A stretch of 64,000 nt of DNA from Ravibacter sp964559125. GTDB lineage: Bacteria > Bacteroidota > Bacteroidia > Cytophagales > Spirosomataceae. The notes under the pieces were generated by a model. That model was not told where the DNA came from, searched no databases, and was given only the letters and a program-made list of their open reading frames with translations. Positions within the stretch are counted from its first letter, which is position 1; each line of letters starts with the position of its first letter. Position numbers and translations under genes: made by a program. The stretch is from contig CAZLGW010000012.1 of NCBI GenBank assembly GCA_964559125.1, positions 62,001 to 126,000 of the forward strand, given 5' to 3'. Positions 9,233 to 19,053 of the stretch are shown here, piece after piece.

Positions 9233-10012
9233 TTAAAGCGGCGCCTTCTCGGGAGAGGTTTGCTTTTCAAGCCACTCGCTCAGGATACGGTTGAATTCCT
9301 CCGGATGCTCCATCATGGGGGCATGCGCGCACTTGTCGATGAACCTGAGTTCGGAGTTTTCGATCAGCCGTTTAAATTCTTCACCCACATGAGGAGGCGT
9401 GATAGGATCATTGAGCCCCCAGACCAGCAAAGTGGGAGCTTTAATGACATGAAGGTCTTTTGCCAGATTATGGCGCTGGGCAGACTTGGCTATCCCGACG
9501 ATGCTCATACATTTAGGGATACTGTTCGTCACCTCGAAAACTTCATCGATCAGCTCCTTGGTAGCAACCTTCGGATCATAAAAAGTATAAGCTACGCGCT
9601 CTGAGATATATTCACGGTTCCCACGTTTGGGAAAGGAACCTCCCATCCCGTTTTCGAACAATCCCGAACTCCCCGTCAACACCAGCCGCTTTACATTATA
9701 CTGATGCTTGATGGTATACAGTAACGCTATATGCCCACCCAGTGAATTACCCAATACAGTAAAGTCCTTCAGCTTTTTAAGCTCTACAAACTCCTCCAGG
9801 AAAGCAAGCAGCGTATCCAGGCTGGCCTTCCTGATAGGCAGGTCGTAAATAGGTAAATTAGGAATTATTACCCTGTACTGAGACCGGAAACCTTCTATAA
9901 CCCCCTCCCAGTTACTAAGCGCTCCGAATAACCCGTGAAGCAACAACAGAGTCTCCCCTTCTCCTTCCTCTATAAAACTGAACTTCCCTTCGCGATGTAT
10001 CTGATAGTTCAT
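9233..10012 (-). CDS. Alpha/beta-fold hydrolase
   Basis: A 259-aa cytoplasmic serine hydrolase. The nucleophile elbow GNSLGG puts the catalytic Ser at residue 90. The oxyanion HG motif is LLLHGLFG (24-30), the acid is in LVWGLNDPITPP and the catalytic His in CAHAPMMEHPEEF. It resembles esterase/C-C hydrolase members but the substrate is not evident. It has no signal peptide. It is a single gene divergent from recG across an AT-rich 289-bp gap, which includes a run of 12 T at about 10179. Confidence 0.9.
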   Translation of the reverse strand: MNYQIHREGKFSFIEEGEGETLLLLHGLFGALSNWEGVIEGFRSQYRVIIPNLPIYDLPIRKASLDTLLAFLEEFVELKKLKDFTVLGNSLGGHIALLYTIKHQYNVKRLVLTGSSGLFENGMGGSFPKRGNREYISERVAYTFYDPKVATKELIDEVFEVTNSIPKCMSIVGIAKSAQRHNLAKDLHVIKAPTLLVWGLNDPITPPHVGEEFKRLIENSELRFIDKCAHAPMMEHPEEFNRILSEWLEKQTSPEKAPL

Positions 10013-10301
10013 TACACAAAATTTGTTGATCCTGAATGAGTCGGCTTTTAAAAGAGCGCAACTTCAAATAATCATACTTTTGTTTATCCAATTTACGCTT
10101 AACCGAATTATTGACAATCCTATACTGGTTTTCTCCCTTTTTCTAAAGATACTGTCAATATCTCAGTACAAAACTAGATTTTTTTTTTTCGATACGGCAA
10201 TTTTTTTATATGAAATTATTCTGACCAATCTTGTTTATTTTCTATTATAGCAACTGCAATGGCTTTCGGGCATCCTGTATTGCCATCCGGGAGAAACTAA
10301 A

Positions 10302-12404
10302 ATGAATCCTAAAAATAACTTTTTTGATACAAAGATTGCTTTTTCCAGAGGCATCGGAGACCTGCGCGCTTCATTGTTGCACAGTGAACTCGGTATCGAA
10401 ACCTACCGGGATATGCTGCTCCACTATCCCTTCCGCTACGAAGACCGTACCAGGCTGTTTAAAACAACCGATCTGAGCAGTCAGCTGCCTTCTGTGCTTT
10501 TGAAAGGGAAGATCACGGGGATGGCGCTGGAAGGTACAGGGCCCAAAAAAAGACTGACCGCTTTCTTTTCCGACGGCTATGGCGCCGTCGAGCTGGTCTG
10601 GTTCCAGGGTATATCCTGGCACCAGAAAAACCTGAACCAGCATTCGGAGTATATCGTCTACGGCAAACCTGCCCTTTTTTCGGGAAAATGGAGCATTACG
10701 CACCCCGAAATAGAAGCTGTCTTACCGGGGCACCCGCCACAGGCAAGGCTGACACCGGTATACCCGATGACCGAAAAGCTTAGAAGGAAGCATATAGACA
10801 GTCGTATGCTATACAAAGCGGTCGAAAACATCCTCGAGCGCGGCTACTCCGAAATCCCGGAAACGCTTCCGTCCGGGCTGATCCGGAAATACCGCCTGTT
10901 CAGCAAACAGGACGCCATATTCCACATTCATTTACCTGCCAGTGAAAATTCCCTCCACCAGGCAAGGCGTCGCCTGAAATTTGAAGAGCTGTTCTACAAC
11001 CAGCTTCAGCTGATCAGGAACAAATTTTACCAGAAAAGTGATCAACCCGGTCCGGTTTTCGAAAATGTTGCACTGGTCCACGAATTCTATGAAAAACACC
11101 TGCCGTTTGAGCTGACCGGCGCACAGGCAAGGGTTTTGAAGGAGATCAGGGGCGATATGCGGAACGGGCTGCAGATGAACCGTCTGCTGCAGGGCGATGT
11201 CGGCTCCGGGAAGACGATTGTCGCATTCATTTCGGCCCTGATGGCATTTTCCAACGGCTACCAGGTATGCGTGATGGCTCCGACCGAGATACTCGCAGAC
11301 CAGCACTTCAGAAGTATGGAGAAAATGGCTTCGAAGCTGGGGATTAAAACCGGGAAACTGGTCGGATCGACCAAACGTAGTGAGAGGGACCTACTGCATA
11401 GCGGTCTCCGCGACGGTAGTATCCAGCTGGTAGTCGGTACACATGCCCTGCTTGAAGACGAAGTGCTGTTTCACAACCTCGGACTTTGCATCATCGATGA
11501 GCAGCATCGTTTCGGCGTAGCGCAGCGGGCCCGCCTGCAGGAGAAGAACCCGGCCATCAGCCCGCATATCCTGGTCATGACCGCTACGCCGATCCCCAGG
11601 ACCCTCGCCATGACGCTTTACGGCGATCTCGATCAATCGGAAATAGACGAACTGCCGCCGGGGCGCAAACCGGTCGCGACCACTCACCGGTTTGACCGTC
11701 ACCGGATCGCGGTTTTTGGCTTTCTCAGGCAACAAATCGCAGAAGGACGGCAGGTTTATATCGTATACCCGCTTATTGAGGAATCGGAGAAATCCGATCT
11801 CAAAGACCTGATGGACGGCTACGAAAGTATTTCGCGGGCATTCCCGGATATACAGGTCAGTATTCTCCACGGGAAAATGAAAGCAAAAGAAAAGGCGTTC
11901 GAAATGGGCCGGTTCGCCCGGAATGAGACTAAAATACTTGTTGCTACAACAGTGATTGAAGTAGGCGTAGACGTTCCCAATGCCACTGTAATGGTGATTG
12001 AGAATGCAGAAAGGTTTGGACTTGCGCAGTTGCACCAGCTCAGGGGACGCGTCGGAAGAGGTGGCAACCAGTCATACTGCATATTGATGACAAGCTACAA
12101 ACTTTCGGCCGACACGAAAAAGCGTATCAATACCATGTGCAGGACTAACAACGGGTTTGAAATCGCCCAGGCCGACCTGGAACTTCGCGGCCCGGGCGAT
12201 CTGATGGGTACCCAGCAAAGCGGCGCGGTAGAGCTTAAGGTTGCCAATCTTGCGATCGACGGGCCCATTCTGAAAGAAGCGAGAGCTTCCGCGCAGGAAA
12301 TCCTGGAAAATGATCCGGGACTTATTGCCCCGGAAAACCAGGTGATCCGGACTCACCTCCGGCATCTGGGCGAGAATGCTACCAACTGGAGCCGGATTGG
12401 GTGA
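10302..12404 (+). CDS. recG: ATP-dependent DNA helicase RecG
   Basis: Branch-migrating helicase that rescues stalled replication forks. The 700-aa chain has the N-terminal wedge/OB region (about residues 60-150), Walker A GDVGSGKT (298-305), the DEQH box (399-402), motif III MTATPIPRTLAMT, and the C-terminal helicase motifs ILVATTVIEVGVDVPNA and LRGRVGRGG, plus the RecG tail LRGPGDLMGTQQSG. Start ATG at 10302, preceded by an A-rich leader. It ends 11 bp before the end of the convergent peroxiredoxin gene, with no obvious terminator between them. Confidence 0.97.
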   Translation: MNPKNNFFDTKIAFSRGIGDLRASLLHSELGIETYRDMLLHYPFRYEDRTRLFKTTDLSSQLPSVLLKGKITGMALEGTGPKKRLTAFFSDGYGAVELVWFQGISWHQKNLNQHSEYIVYGKPALFSGKWSITHPEIEAVLPGHPPQARLTPVYPMTEKLRRKHIDSRMLYKAVENILERGYSEIPETLPSGLIRKYRLFSKQDAIFHIHLPASENSLHQARRRLKFEELFYNQLQLIRNKFYQKSDQPGPVFENVALVHEFYEKHLPFELTGAQARVLKEIRGDMRNGLQMNRLLQGDVGSGKTIVAFISALMAFSNGYQVCVMAPTEILADQHFRSMEKMASKLGIKTGKLVGSTKRSERDLLHSGLRDGSIQLVVGTHALLEDEVLFHNLGLCIIDEQHRFGVAQRARLQEKNPAISPHILVMTATPIPRTLAMTLYGDLDQSEIDELPPGRKPVATTHRFDRHRIAVFGFLRQQIAEGRQVYIVYPLIEESEKSDLKDLMDGYESISRAFPDIQVSILHGKMKAKEKAFEMGRFARNETKILVATTVIEVGVDVPNATVMVIENAERFGLAQLHQLRGRVGRGGNQSYCILMTSYKLSADTKKRINTMCRTNNGFEIAQADLELRGPGDLMGTQQSGAVELKVANLAIDGPILKEARASAQEILENDPGLIAPENQVIRTHLRHLGENATNWSRIG

Positions 12405-12415
12405 GCTGCCGCCGG

Positions 12416-13051
12416 TTATTTATTGGGCTGCGGCGTATAACGCAGGTAAGGTTTTACTACACGGAGACCTTTGGTAAATCTTTTTTCCGCATCTTCCGTA
12501 CTAACGGCAGGTACTACGATTACATCTTCACCTTCATTCCAGTCGGCCGGGGTAGCTACCTGGTAGTTGGCAGTCAGTTGAAGGGAATCAATCACCCTCA
12601 GTATTTCAGCAAAGTTCCGCCCGGTAGATGCAGGATACGTTAAAGTCAGCTTTATCTTTTTATCCGGTCCGATCACGAAAACAGAGCGTACGGTAGCTTT
12701 CTCGCTGGCATTAGGATGAATCATATCATATAGCTCAGCTACTTTCCTGCCTTCATCTGCAATAATAGGGAAGTTTACTTCCGACGATGTTACCTCGTTG
12801 ATATCGGGGATCCACCTGTTATGCGAATCCAGGTCATCCACGCTGACAGCCAGCACCTTCACCCCACGTTTTTCAAAGTCTCCTTTCAATAGCGCTGTTT
12901 TTCCCAGTTCTGTGGTACAAACAGGAGTAAAATCGGCAGGGTGAGAAAAGAGAAGCCCCCAGTTATCACCAAGAAACTCATGAAACCTGATAACACCTTG
13001 TGTGGTATTCGCCTCAAAATCCGGCGCTACATCACCTAATCTTAACGACAT
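12416..13051 (-). CDS. 1-Cys peroxiredoxin (Prx6 type)
   Basis: Thiol peroxidase that reduces hydrogen peroxide and organic hydroperoxides. The 211-aa length and the motif HPADFTPVCTTELG place it in the Prx6 subfamily. Peroxidatic Cys45 is the only cysteine in the protein, and Pro38 and Thr42 of the active site are present. The C-terminal ~60 residues (after IDSLQL) form the extended dimer arm typical of Prx6. It is probably transcribed from a TATATTTG promoter at 13109-13135. Its partner reductant is unknown. Confidence 0.95.
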   Translation of the reverse strand: MSLRLGDVAPDFEANTTQGVIRFHEFLGDNWGLLFSHPADFTPVCTTELGKTALLKGDFEKRGVKVLAVSVDDLDSHNRWIPDINEVTSSEVNFPIIADEGRKVAELYDMIHPNASEKATVRSVFVIGPDKKIKLTLTYPASTGRNFAEILRVIDSLQLTANYQVATPADWNEGEDVIVVPAVSTEDAEKRFTKGLRVVKPYLRYTPQPNK

Positions 13052-13108
13052 ATCTATAAAAGTTAAAATAATGATAAAATACTAATCTACCTGTTTAGTA
13101 GAGATACA

Positions 13109-13135
13109 CAAATATACATCATTTGGTTCAAACAA
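13109..13135 (-). promoter_or_regulatory. Predicted peroxiredoxin promoter
   Basis: On the minus strand a perfect -7 box TATATTTG (13116-13109) is preceded by TTG (13135-13133) with a 16-nt spacer. A leader of about 50 nt to the ATG at 13051 would result. Confidence 0.42.
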
Positions 13136-13237
13136 CGAAGGGTCGGACAAATCAAAAAATAAGGTTTTATCAGGGCGTAACGGATCGTGTTATAAAATAG
13201 TCATCCCCTGATAGTCCTTTTTCAGAAATCTCAGTAT

Positions 13238-13255
13238 TATCAGTGATAACTGATA
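13238..13255. promoter_or_regulatory. Perfect palindrome, possible operator
   Basis: TATCAGT-gata-ACTGATA is a 7-4-7 perfect inverted repeat midway between the divergent peroxiredoxin and ECF sigma genes. The short AT-rich dyad is more like a protein-binding site than a terminator. Which regulator would bind is unknown. Confidence 0.3.
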
Positions 13256-13363
13256 TGAAAGCCCCTTTTTTTCGGAAATTATCATAAAAGTTCCAGAATT
13301 TACAACCGGTAGGACAAATGCCGGTACGCACCATTCTTATGCGGACAGGCAGGCAACAGGTTG

Positions 13364-13397
13364 TTTGATTAGATAACCACAAGTATTATCACCTTTG
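13364..13397 (+). promoter_or_regulatory. Predicted promoter of uptake locus 1 sigma gene
   Basis: TTTG at 13364-13367 and CACCTTTG at 13390-13397 resemble the Bacteroidota pair TTTG / TAnnTTTG, with one mismatch in the -7 box and a 22-nt spacer. The leader to the sigma ATG at 13418 would be about 14 nt. Confidence 0.3.
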
Positions 13398-13417
13398 TAG
13401 CGGATAAGAGTCTAGCT

Positions 13418-14008
13418 ATGTGGCGTAATTTGGTCGAAGCAGAAGCAGATATATTACTCGCCATTGCAGATGGCGACAGGAATGCTTTTGCCCGGTTGTT
13501 CTACCTTTACCACCAGGAGTTGGGTGAGTATGTTTACAGGCTCACCAAATCGAAAACGATTTCCGAAGAAATCGTCCAGGACGCGTTTATGAAAGTGTGG
13601 ACTAACCGCACCTCGCTGCCCCGCATCCGGAGTTTCAGGGCTTACCTCTTCATTATTACACGCAATCATACTTTTAATATCCTTCGCGACGAAACCAGGA
13701 AAGCCTTTTTAAACGAAGAATTGTCGCAGGACCTCTTCATGGCCGAAGAGCCGGACAGTATATTTTCCGAAACCGAAGAGCTTTACGGGATTGTAGAAAA
13801 AGCAGTTGCCCAACTGCCCCGCCAGCAACAAAAGGTCTGGCGTATGAATAAAGAAGAAGGACTTCCCTACCAGCAGATCGCAGACAGGCTCCAGCTTTCG
13901 CGCGAGACTGTCAAGCGCCATATTTCACTGGCTATGGCGTCTGTTTCAAGATATGTAAAAGTGCATCGCAACACTTTTCTGCTACTGTGCCTGAATTTCT
14001 TCTATTAA
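13418..14008 (+). CDS. ECF sigma factor of uptake locus 1 (FecI-like)
   Basis: A 196-aa extracytoplasmic-function sigma-70 factor. Region 2 (about 20-90) contains FARLFYLYHQELGEYVYRLT and ISEEIVQDAFMKVW, the core RNA polymerase and -10 binding part. Region 4 (about 125-180) has the helix-turn-helix QQIADRLQLSRETVKRHISL. The hydrophobic tail FLLLCLNFFY is common in Bacteroidota FecI-like factors. It is followed by its cognate FecR (128 bp), SusC and SusD, the standard arrangement in which SusC signals via FecR to release the sigma factor. Target is most likely its own locus. Confidence 0.93.
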   Translation: MWRNLVEAEADILLAIADGDRNAFARLFYLYHQELGEYVYRLTKSKTISEEIVQDAFMKVWTNRTSLPRIRSFRAYLFIITRNHTFNILRDETRKAFLNEELSQDLFMAEEPDSIFSETEELYGIVEKAVAQLPRQQQKVWRMNKEEGLPYQQIADRLQLSRETVKRHISLAMASVSRYVKVHRNTFLLLCLNFFY

Positions 14009-14136
14009 GTACTACTCCTCGCTGCAAGCTCCCAAATCCTACCCATTCAATTTTCTAAAAAAATTTACATTACACATTGACCCTTTCCAAAACTTCCTGT
14101 GTCTTTAAAGAAAGATAGAAGCAAAGGAAGAAAATA

Positions 14137-15345
14137 ATGAACAAAGACAAGATACAACACTTGCTCTATAAATATTTCAACGATTTGACCACTGATGAGG
14201 AAAATCGTGAGCTTGCCTTGCTTCTCCAGAGAAATGACCTGGAAGACGACATAAAACAGCTTATGGAGGAGGCTTGGGATTCTTTTTCTCTTCACCATAA
14301 AATTTTCTCCAAGGAAATCAGCGAAGAAATGCTGTCCAGGATTCTTGATCGAAAAGAAAGAACCGAACGGCCTTTTTTCACCGGGGTACTTTCCTTTCTC
14401 CGGAAACCTGCAGCGGCTGCCATTATCCTCGCAGTTGCAGCAGGCAGTATGCTTTTCTATTATACCCGTCCTGACAACAGCCTTGCGTCTGCTTCTCCCG
14501 AAGTTGCGGATCCCACGGCTTCGCCCGATATCTTACCGGGAAGCAACAAAGCTTTTTTAACCCTTTCCGACGGGCGGAACATCATCCTCGATCATGCGAG
14601 TCCCGGCCTGCTGACTACGCAGGGCGGCACCCGGGTTATCAAGGAAGAGGGCGACCGTCTTGCCTACGAAACGACGTCTCATGAAGAGGAACTTGTATCC
14701 GGGTCTAACACACTCCGTACACCCCGTGGAGGACAATATCACCTGATACTTCCCGACGGGACGAAAGCCTGGCTTAACGCGGCATCGTCGATCGTGTATC
14801 CGGTACGTTTTACAGGAAATCAACGGCAGGTCAGAATAGAGGGAGAGGTGTATTTCGAGGTCGCCAAACAATTAAAAGGCAACAGCAGAGTCCCCTTTAT
14901 CGTTAATGCAGGCGACGTTTCGGTCGAAGTACTCGGCACCCAGTTCAATATCAATGCCTACAGCGATGAAGTTGCGATCAAGACTACACTGCTGGAGGGA
15001 GCCGTAAAAGTAACTACATCCGGATCAAGCAGCCTGCTTAACCCCGGCCACGAAGCACGGGTAGCCGCGAAGTCTGCCGAAATCCTGATCTCGAAAGCCA
15101 ATACAGATCAGGCAGTAGCCTGGAAAAACGGCTATTTCCAGTTCCAGCAGGCAGGGCTCCAGGAGATCATGCGCCAGCTTTCAAAATGGTATGACATCGA
15201 TGTCGTTTACGAAGGCAAGTCTTCCCAAAAAGCATTTACCGGTGAGATTCCCCGCAGTGCTACGCTCCTCCAGGTACTGGAAATTCTTGAGATTAACCAG
15301 ATCCAGCTCCGGGTAGTAGACAAGCAGATTATAATCCGAACATAA
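14137..15345 (+). CDS. FecR-family anti-sigma factor, locus 1
   Basis: A 402-aa inner-membrane regulator. The cytoplasmic N-terminal part (about 1-85) binds the sigma factor. One transmembrane segment follows at about 88-107 (AAAIILAVAAGSMLFYY). The periplasmic FecR domain is near 185-290 (TPRGGQYHLILPDGTKAWLN, VRIEGEVYFEVAK, VEVLGTQFNINAY). A C-terminal DUF4974 domain lies near 330-400 (FQQAGLQEIMRQLSKWYDID). It passes the substrate-loaded state of the SusC transducer (next gene, 188 bp downstream) to the sigma factor encoded just upstream. Confidence 0.94.
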   Translation: MNKDKIQHLLYKYFNDLTTDEENRELALLLQRNDLEDDIKQLMEEAWDSFSLHHKIFSKEISEEMLSRILDRKERTERPFFTGVLSFLRKPAAAAIILAVAAGSMLFYYTRPDNSLASASPEVADPTASPDILPGSNKAFLTLSDGRNIILDHASPGLLTTQGGTRVIKEEGDRLAYETTSHEEELVSGSNTLRTPRGGQYHLILPDGTKAWLNAASSIVYPVRFTGNQRQVRIEGEVYFEVAKQLKGNSRVPFIVNAGDVSVEVLGTQFNINAYSDEVAIKTTLLEGAVKVTTSGSSSLLNPGHEARVAAKSAEILISKANTDQAVAWKNGYFQFQQAGLQEIMRQLSKWYDIDVVYEGKSSQKAFTGEIPRSATLLQVLEILEINQIQLRVVDKQIIIRT

Positions 15346-15533
15346 ACATCTACCTAAATTCCAAACAATTATGCTAAAACTTTTTACTCTTTTTTAACCC
15401 CAGTTCCAATTTATGAATTCATTACCAAGTCGCTTCACATGTACAAACCAATTCGTCTGATCAGCACGACATTCAATGCTGATAGTGTTAAAAGCAAAAC
15501 ACTGATTCACCAATCATTAATCTGAACCTTACA

Positions 15534-18500
15534 ATGCATTTAGGTAATTTAAATTCCAGACAAAAGACCCGCAGCGGTGGGTTCCGCCTGATCCTGCCCA
15601 AGGTAATAGCAATGATATTCCTGCTATTCGGCTCAGTTTCAATCAATTCCCAGGCTATGAGCTCTTCTCAGAAGGTATCCTTATCTGCGAAGAACATCTC
15701 GCTGGAGGAAGCTTTCAAAATCCTGAAAAAGCAATCAGGATACACGTTTTTCTATGATCATGAATTGTTGCGCAATGCCAGGAAGATCAACGTCAACGTA
15801 AAGAATCTGCCTCTTGAAAAAGCGCTGGACGCCTGTCTTGCAGAGCAGTCCATTTCTTATACGATTGTCGGTAAAACAGTTGTTCTGAAGCCAGCTAAAA
15901 AGGCCGAAACAGCTACCCCTGCTGTAATCGAACAGTCTGCAAAAGGGAGTGCCGAGATGATGAGAGTCCCGATGGGTTCTCTCAACCCACTGCAACTGAG
16001 CACCATCCAGCAATCTATTTTTGAGACGGTAAGAGGAAAGGTGTCGGATGAAAGCGGCGCCGGGCTACCTGGTGTAAACGTCATGATCAAAGGGACATCG
16101 CAGGGAACTACTACCGATGCAGACGGCCAGTTCTCCCTTAATGTAAGCGAGGCCAATGCCGTCCTGGTGTTTTCTTTTGTAGGATATATACCTCAGGAAG
16201 TAGTAGTAGGCGGACGCAGCAGCATTAATGTGTCGATGGAAGTCGATAACAAATCGCTTGAGGAAGTGGTTGTAACGGCCCTCGGTATCCGCAGGGAAGC
16301 TAAAGCGCTGGGTTACTCAGTAACCAAAGTGGAAGGAGAAGCATTCACCAAAACCCGTGAAACCAACATCATGAACGGATTGGTCGGAAAGGTGGCCGGG
16401 GTGAATGTCGTAGCCGGAAACAGCGGAGCCTCAGGATCGAGCCGGGTGACGATCAGGGGTAATACCTCTATTACCCAAGGCAATCAGCCCCTGTATATCA
16501 TCAATGGCGTCCCCATGGATAACTCGCAAATGGGGCAGCCCAACGGCATAAGCCCCGACTGGGGTGATAACGCATCCAGCCTTAACGCTGATGACATTGA
16601 AGAGATGACCGTTCTGAAAGGAGCCACGGCGGCGGCGCTATACGGATCCCGCGCCAAAAATGGTGCGATCATCATCACTACTAAATCCGGACGTGGCAGC
16701 AAGGGCCTTGGCGTAGAAGTCAATACAAACAACACCTGGGAGTCCCCGCTGTTTTTATGGGAAATCCAGGACGTGTACGGGCAGGGCTACGGCGGTTTCC
16801 GTCCGGTAGATGGCGTTGATGCAGGAAAACACAGCCAAAACCACTGGGGGGAGAAATATGACGGCGCCATGACTTACCAATATGACGGCCAGCAACGCCC
16901 ATACTCTTACGTGAAAGACCAGGTTCTGAAAGATTACTATAGAACCGGATTTACTTCTGCCAACAACATCTCCTTCACCGGAGGTGGCGATAACGGCTCA
17001 TTCAGACTGGGTATCACCGATATGCGTAACCAGGGGATTGTGCCTAATAATAAAATGAGAAGAAATAACATAAGTCTTGGGCTCAACCAGAACATCACGA
17101 AGAAGCTTACACTCAACGCAAACGTAGATTATATCAACGAGAATGTGGACAACCGTTATATCCTTGATACCGGCCAAGGTAGCGGGCCGGGTACTATTTT
17201 GTACGTCAATTCCAATATGCCGACCAGTGCACTTTCACCGGGCTACGATGAAAACTTCAATGAATGGGTACTGGGAACAGATAGAAACGCGACCAACCCC
17301 TACTTCTCGCTCAACCGTATTAGCAACAACAGCAAGAAAGATCGCTTTATTTCTGCACTGACAGCCCGTTGGAACGTCCTTGACTGGCTATTTATCCAGG
17401 GAAGGGTAGGACAGGATTTCTATTCGTTCAGGACTAACCAAATCATCCCGGACGGTACTGGCTTCAGACCGAACGGAAGCATGACAGAAACTAATCAGAC
17501 CTTTACTGAAAGAAACTTCGAAGGTTTGATCGGGATCAACAAGGACCTGTCAAGCGATTTCGCCCTGTCGGTCAACCTTGGCGGTAACAGGATGTCACAG
17601 AACCGCAACTCTACGAATATTGACGGTTTAGGATTTGTAATCCCGCAATTTCACGCCATAAATAACACTTCGATCCGTAATACTACAACCGGCGTCAGCC
17701 AGAAAAAAATCAACTCAGTGTTTGCTACTGCCGAATTGAGCTTTCGAAATCATTTGTTTTTGAACCTGACCGGAAGGAATGACTGGTTCTCAACTCTGAA
17801 CCCGAAATCAAACAGCTATTTTTATCCTTCGGTAGGCGCCAGCTACGTAATTTCAGATGCAATGGAACTGCCTAAAGCCATCAATTTTGCCAAGCTTAGA
17901 GTAGCTTATGCTTCTGTAGGCGGTGATGCAGATCCCTATATGTTGGACTTCAACTATTCCCTTCTACCGTATAGCTACAACGGAACTCCACTCGGAATGG
18001 TGTCTTCGAGCTTTATCCCCTATCCTGACCTGAAACCGCTCGCCGTTAACGAAACGGAAGTAGGGTTTGATCTTAGGGGTCTTAATAATAGGCTTGGAAT
18101 AGACTTTTCGTTCTACAACAAAATATCCAATAATGATATCGCGTTTGAATCGATTCCCGTAATGAGCGGATATACCTCTAAACTTACCAACGTAGGTAGC
18201 ATCAGAAATCGGGGAGTTGAACTTTTGCTTACGGGGAAACCAGTCCAAAAGGCTAACTTCTCGTGGGATGTTTCGCTCAACTTGGCTTACAACAAAAGTA
18301 AGGTATTGCGTGTTTCCGACGACAGCGATGAATTTGTGCAGGGTAAGTACGGAAAAGCTACTATCAAGCACATCGTAGGTCACGAATACGCTCAAATTAT
18401 GGGACCGGCCATTGCGAAAAGCGACGACGGTCAGGACATTATCCTCGGTTCCGGCGTACCCAAAGTGACAAACTACCTGGTACACTTCGGATCGGGCGTT

Positions 18501-19031
18501 CACCGTTGGACCACAGGCTTAACCAACAACTTCACGTATAAAGGACTTACGCTTTCGGCCCAGATCGACGGTAAATTCGGAGGGCACTATTACTCGGAAA
18601 CCAACTATAGTCTTGAACACCGGGGTATGAGCTGGGGATCACTGCTAGGTCGGGAAAATGGTATTACCCTGCCCGGTGTCACCGAATCGGGAGAAACCAA
18701 CACAGTACATCTCACCAAAGCTCAGGTCGATAACCGTGCCATCATCGTAGCACGTCGCGAAGCTCTTGACGACTACCTGTACGACACCAGCTTCATCCGG
18801 TTCCGTTATGCTTCTTTAACCTACAGCCTGCCCAAATCTGTTTATGAATCTCTTGGCTTTGTAAAAGGTGCGAGTATATCATTTATCGGAAGGAACCTCG
18901 GACTTTTGCTCAGCCGTACGCCCGGCCTGGATCCGGAATCTCAGCTTTACACTAATAACACGCAGGGAATAGAAAGAACAACACTTCCTCCTGTAAGAAG
19001 CTGGGGATTCAATGTTAATCTTAAATTCTAA
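15534..19031 (+). CDS. SusC/RagA TonB-dependent transducer, locus 1
   Basis: A 1165-aa outer-membrane importer. Order: signal peptide (about 20-43), STN secretin/TonB N-terminal signalling domain (about 50-120, ISLEEAFKILKKQSGYTFFY), carboxypeptidase-regulatory-like domain (about 165-240, GLPGVNVMIKGTSQGTTTD), TonB-box region EEVVVTALGIRRE, plug (NGLVGKVAGVNVV, LYIINGVPMDNS), then a large barrel ending in VNLKF. The STN domain means it can signal to FecR of the same locus. It belongs to the TALGI subtype that here pairs with SusD-like_2 lipoproteins. The substrate is not deducible, but the downstream aldolase suggests a sugar acid or sialic-acid-like ligand. Confidence 0.96.
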   Translation: MHLGNLNSRQKTRSGGFRLILPKVIAMIFLLFGSVSINSQAMSSSQKVSLSAKNISLEEAFKILKKQSGYTFFYDHELLRNARKINVNVKNLPLEKALDACLAEQSISYTIVGKTVVLKPAKKAETATPAVIEQSAKGSAEMMRVPMGSLNPLQLSTIQQSIFETVRGKVSDESGAGLPGVNVMIKGTSQGTTTDADGQFSLNVSEANAVLVFSFVGYIPQEVVVGGRSSINVSMEVDNKSLEEVVVTALGIRREAKALGYSVTKVEGEAFTKTRETNIMNGLVGKVAGVNVVAGNSGASGSSRVTIRGNTSITQGNQPLYIINGVPMDNSQMGQPNGISPDWGDNASSLNADDIEEMTVLKGATAAALYGSRAKNGAIIITTKSGRGSKGLGVEVNTNNTWESPLFLWEIQDVYGQGYGGFRPVDGVDAGKHSQNHWGEKYDGAMTYQYDGQQRPYSYVKDQVLKDYYRTGFTSANNISFTGGGDNGSFRLGITDMRNQGIVPNNKMRRNNISLGLNQNITKKLTLNANVDYINENVDNRYILDTGQGSGPGTILYVNSNMPTSALSPGYDENFNEWVLGTDRNATNPYFSLNRISNNSKKDRFISALTARWNVLDWLFIQGRVGQDFYSFRTNQIIPDGTGFRPNGSMTETNQTFTERNFEGLIGINKDLSSDFALSVNLGGNRMSQNRNSTNIDGLGFVIPQFHAINNTSIRNTTTGVSQKKINSVFATAELSFRNHLFLNLTGRNDWFSTLNPKSNSYFYPSVGASYVISDAMELPKAINFAKLRVAYASVGGDADPYMLDFNYSLLPYSYNGTPLGMVSSSFIPYPDLKPLAVNETEVGFDLRGLNNRLGIDFSFYNKISNNDIAFESIPVMSGYTSKLTNVGSIRNRGVELLLTGKPVQKANFSWDVSLNLAYNKSKVLRVSDDSDEFVQGKYGKATIKHIVGHEYAQIMGPAIAKSDDGQDIILGSGVPKVTNYLVHFGSGVHRWTTGLTNNFTYKGLTLSAQIDGKFGGHYYSETNYSLEHRGMSWGSLLGRENGITLPGVTESGETNTVHLTKAQVDNRAIIVARREALDDYLYDTSFIRFRYASLTYSLPKSVYESLGFVKGASISFIGRNLGLLLSRTPGLDPESQLYTNNTQGIERTTLPPVRSWGFNVNLKF

Positions 19032-19053
19032 CCACTATTTGTTCGACTACCTT

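Larger units (their letters stand above)
13052..13417. other. Intergenic control region between peroxiredoxin and sigma gene
   Basis: This 366-bp, AT-rich gap separates two divergent genes. It holds a promoter candidate for each side (13109-13135 minus, 13364-13397 plus) and a perfect palindrome at 13238-13255. Short open frames here have no family-like features and were not called. Confidence 0.6.

Noticed and set aside
10023..10250. 75-codon plus-strand frame rich in Ile, Leu and Phe
   Set aside because: It is simply the translation of a very AT-rich intergenic stretch with poly-T runs; there is no sign of selection and no recognisable family.
13170..13382. 70-codon minus-strand frame between peroxiredoxin and the sigma gene
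   Set aside because: It spans the palindrome and promoter candidates and has no protein-like features.
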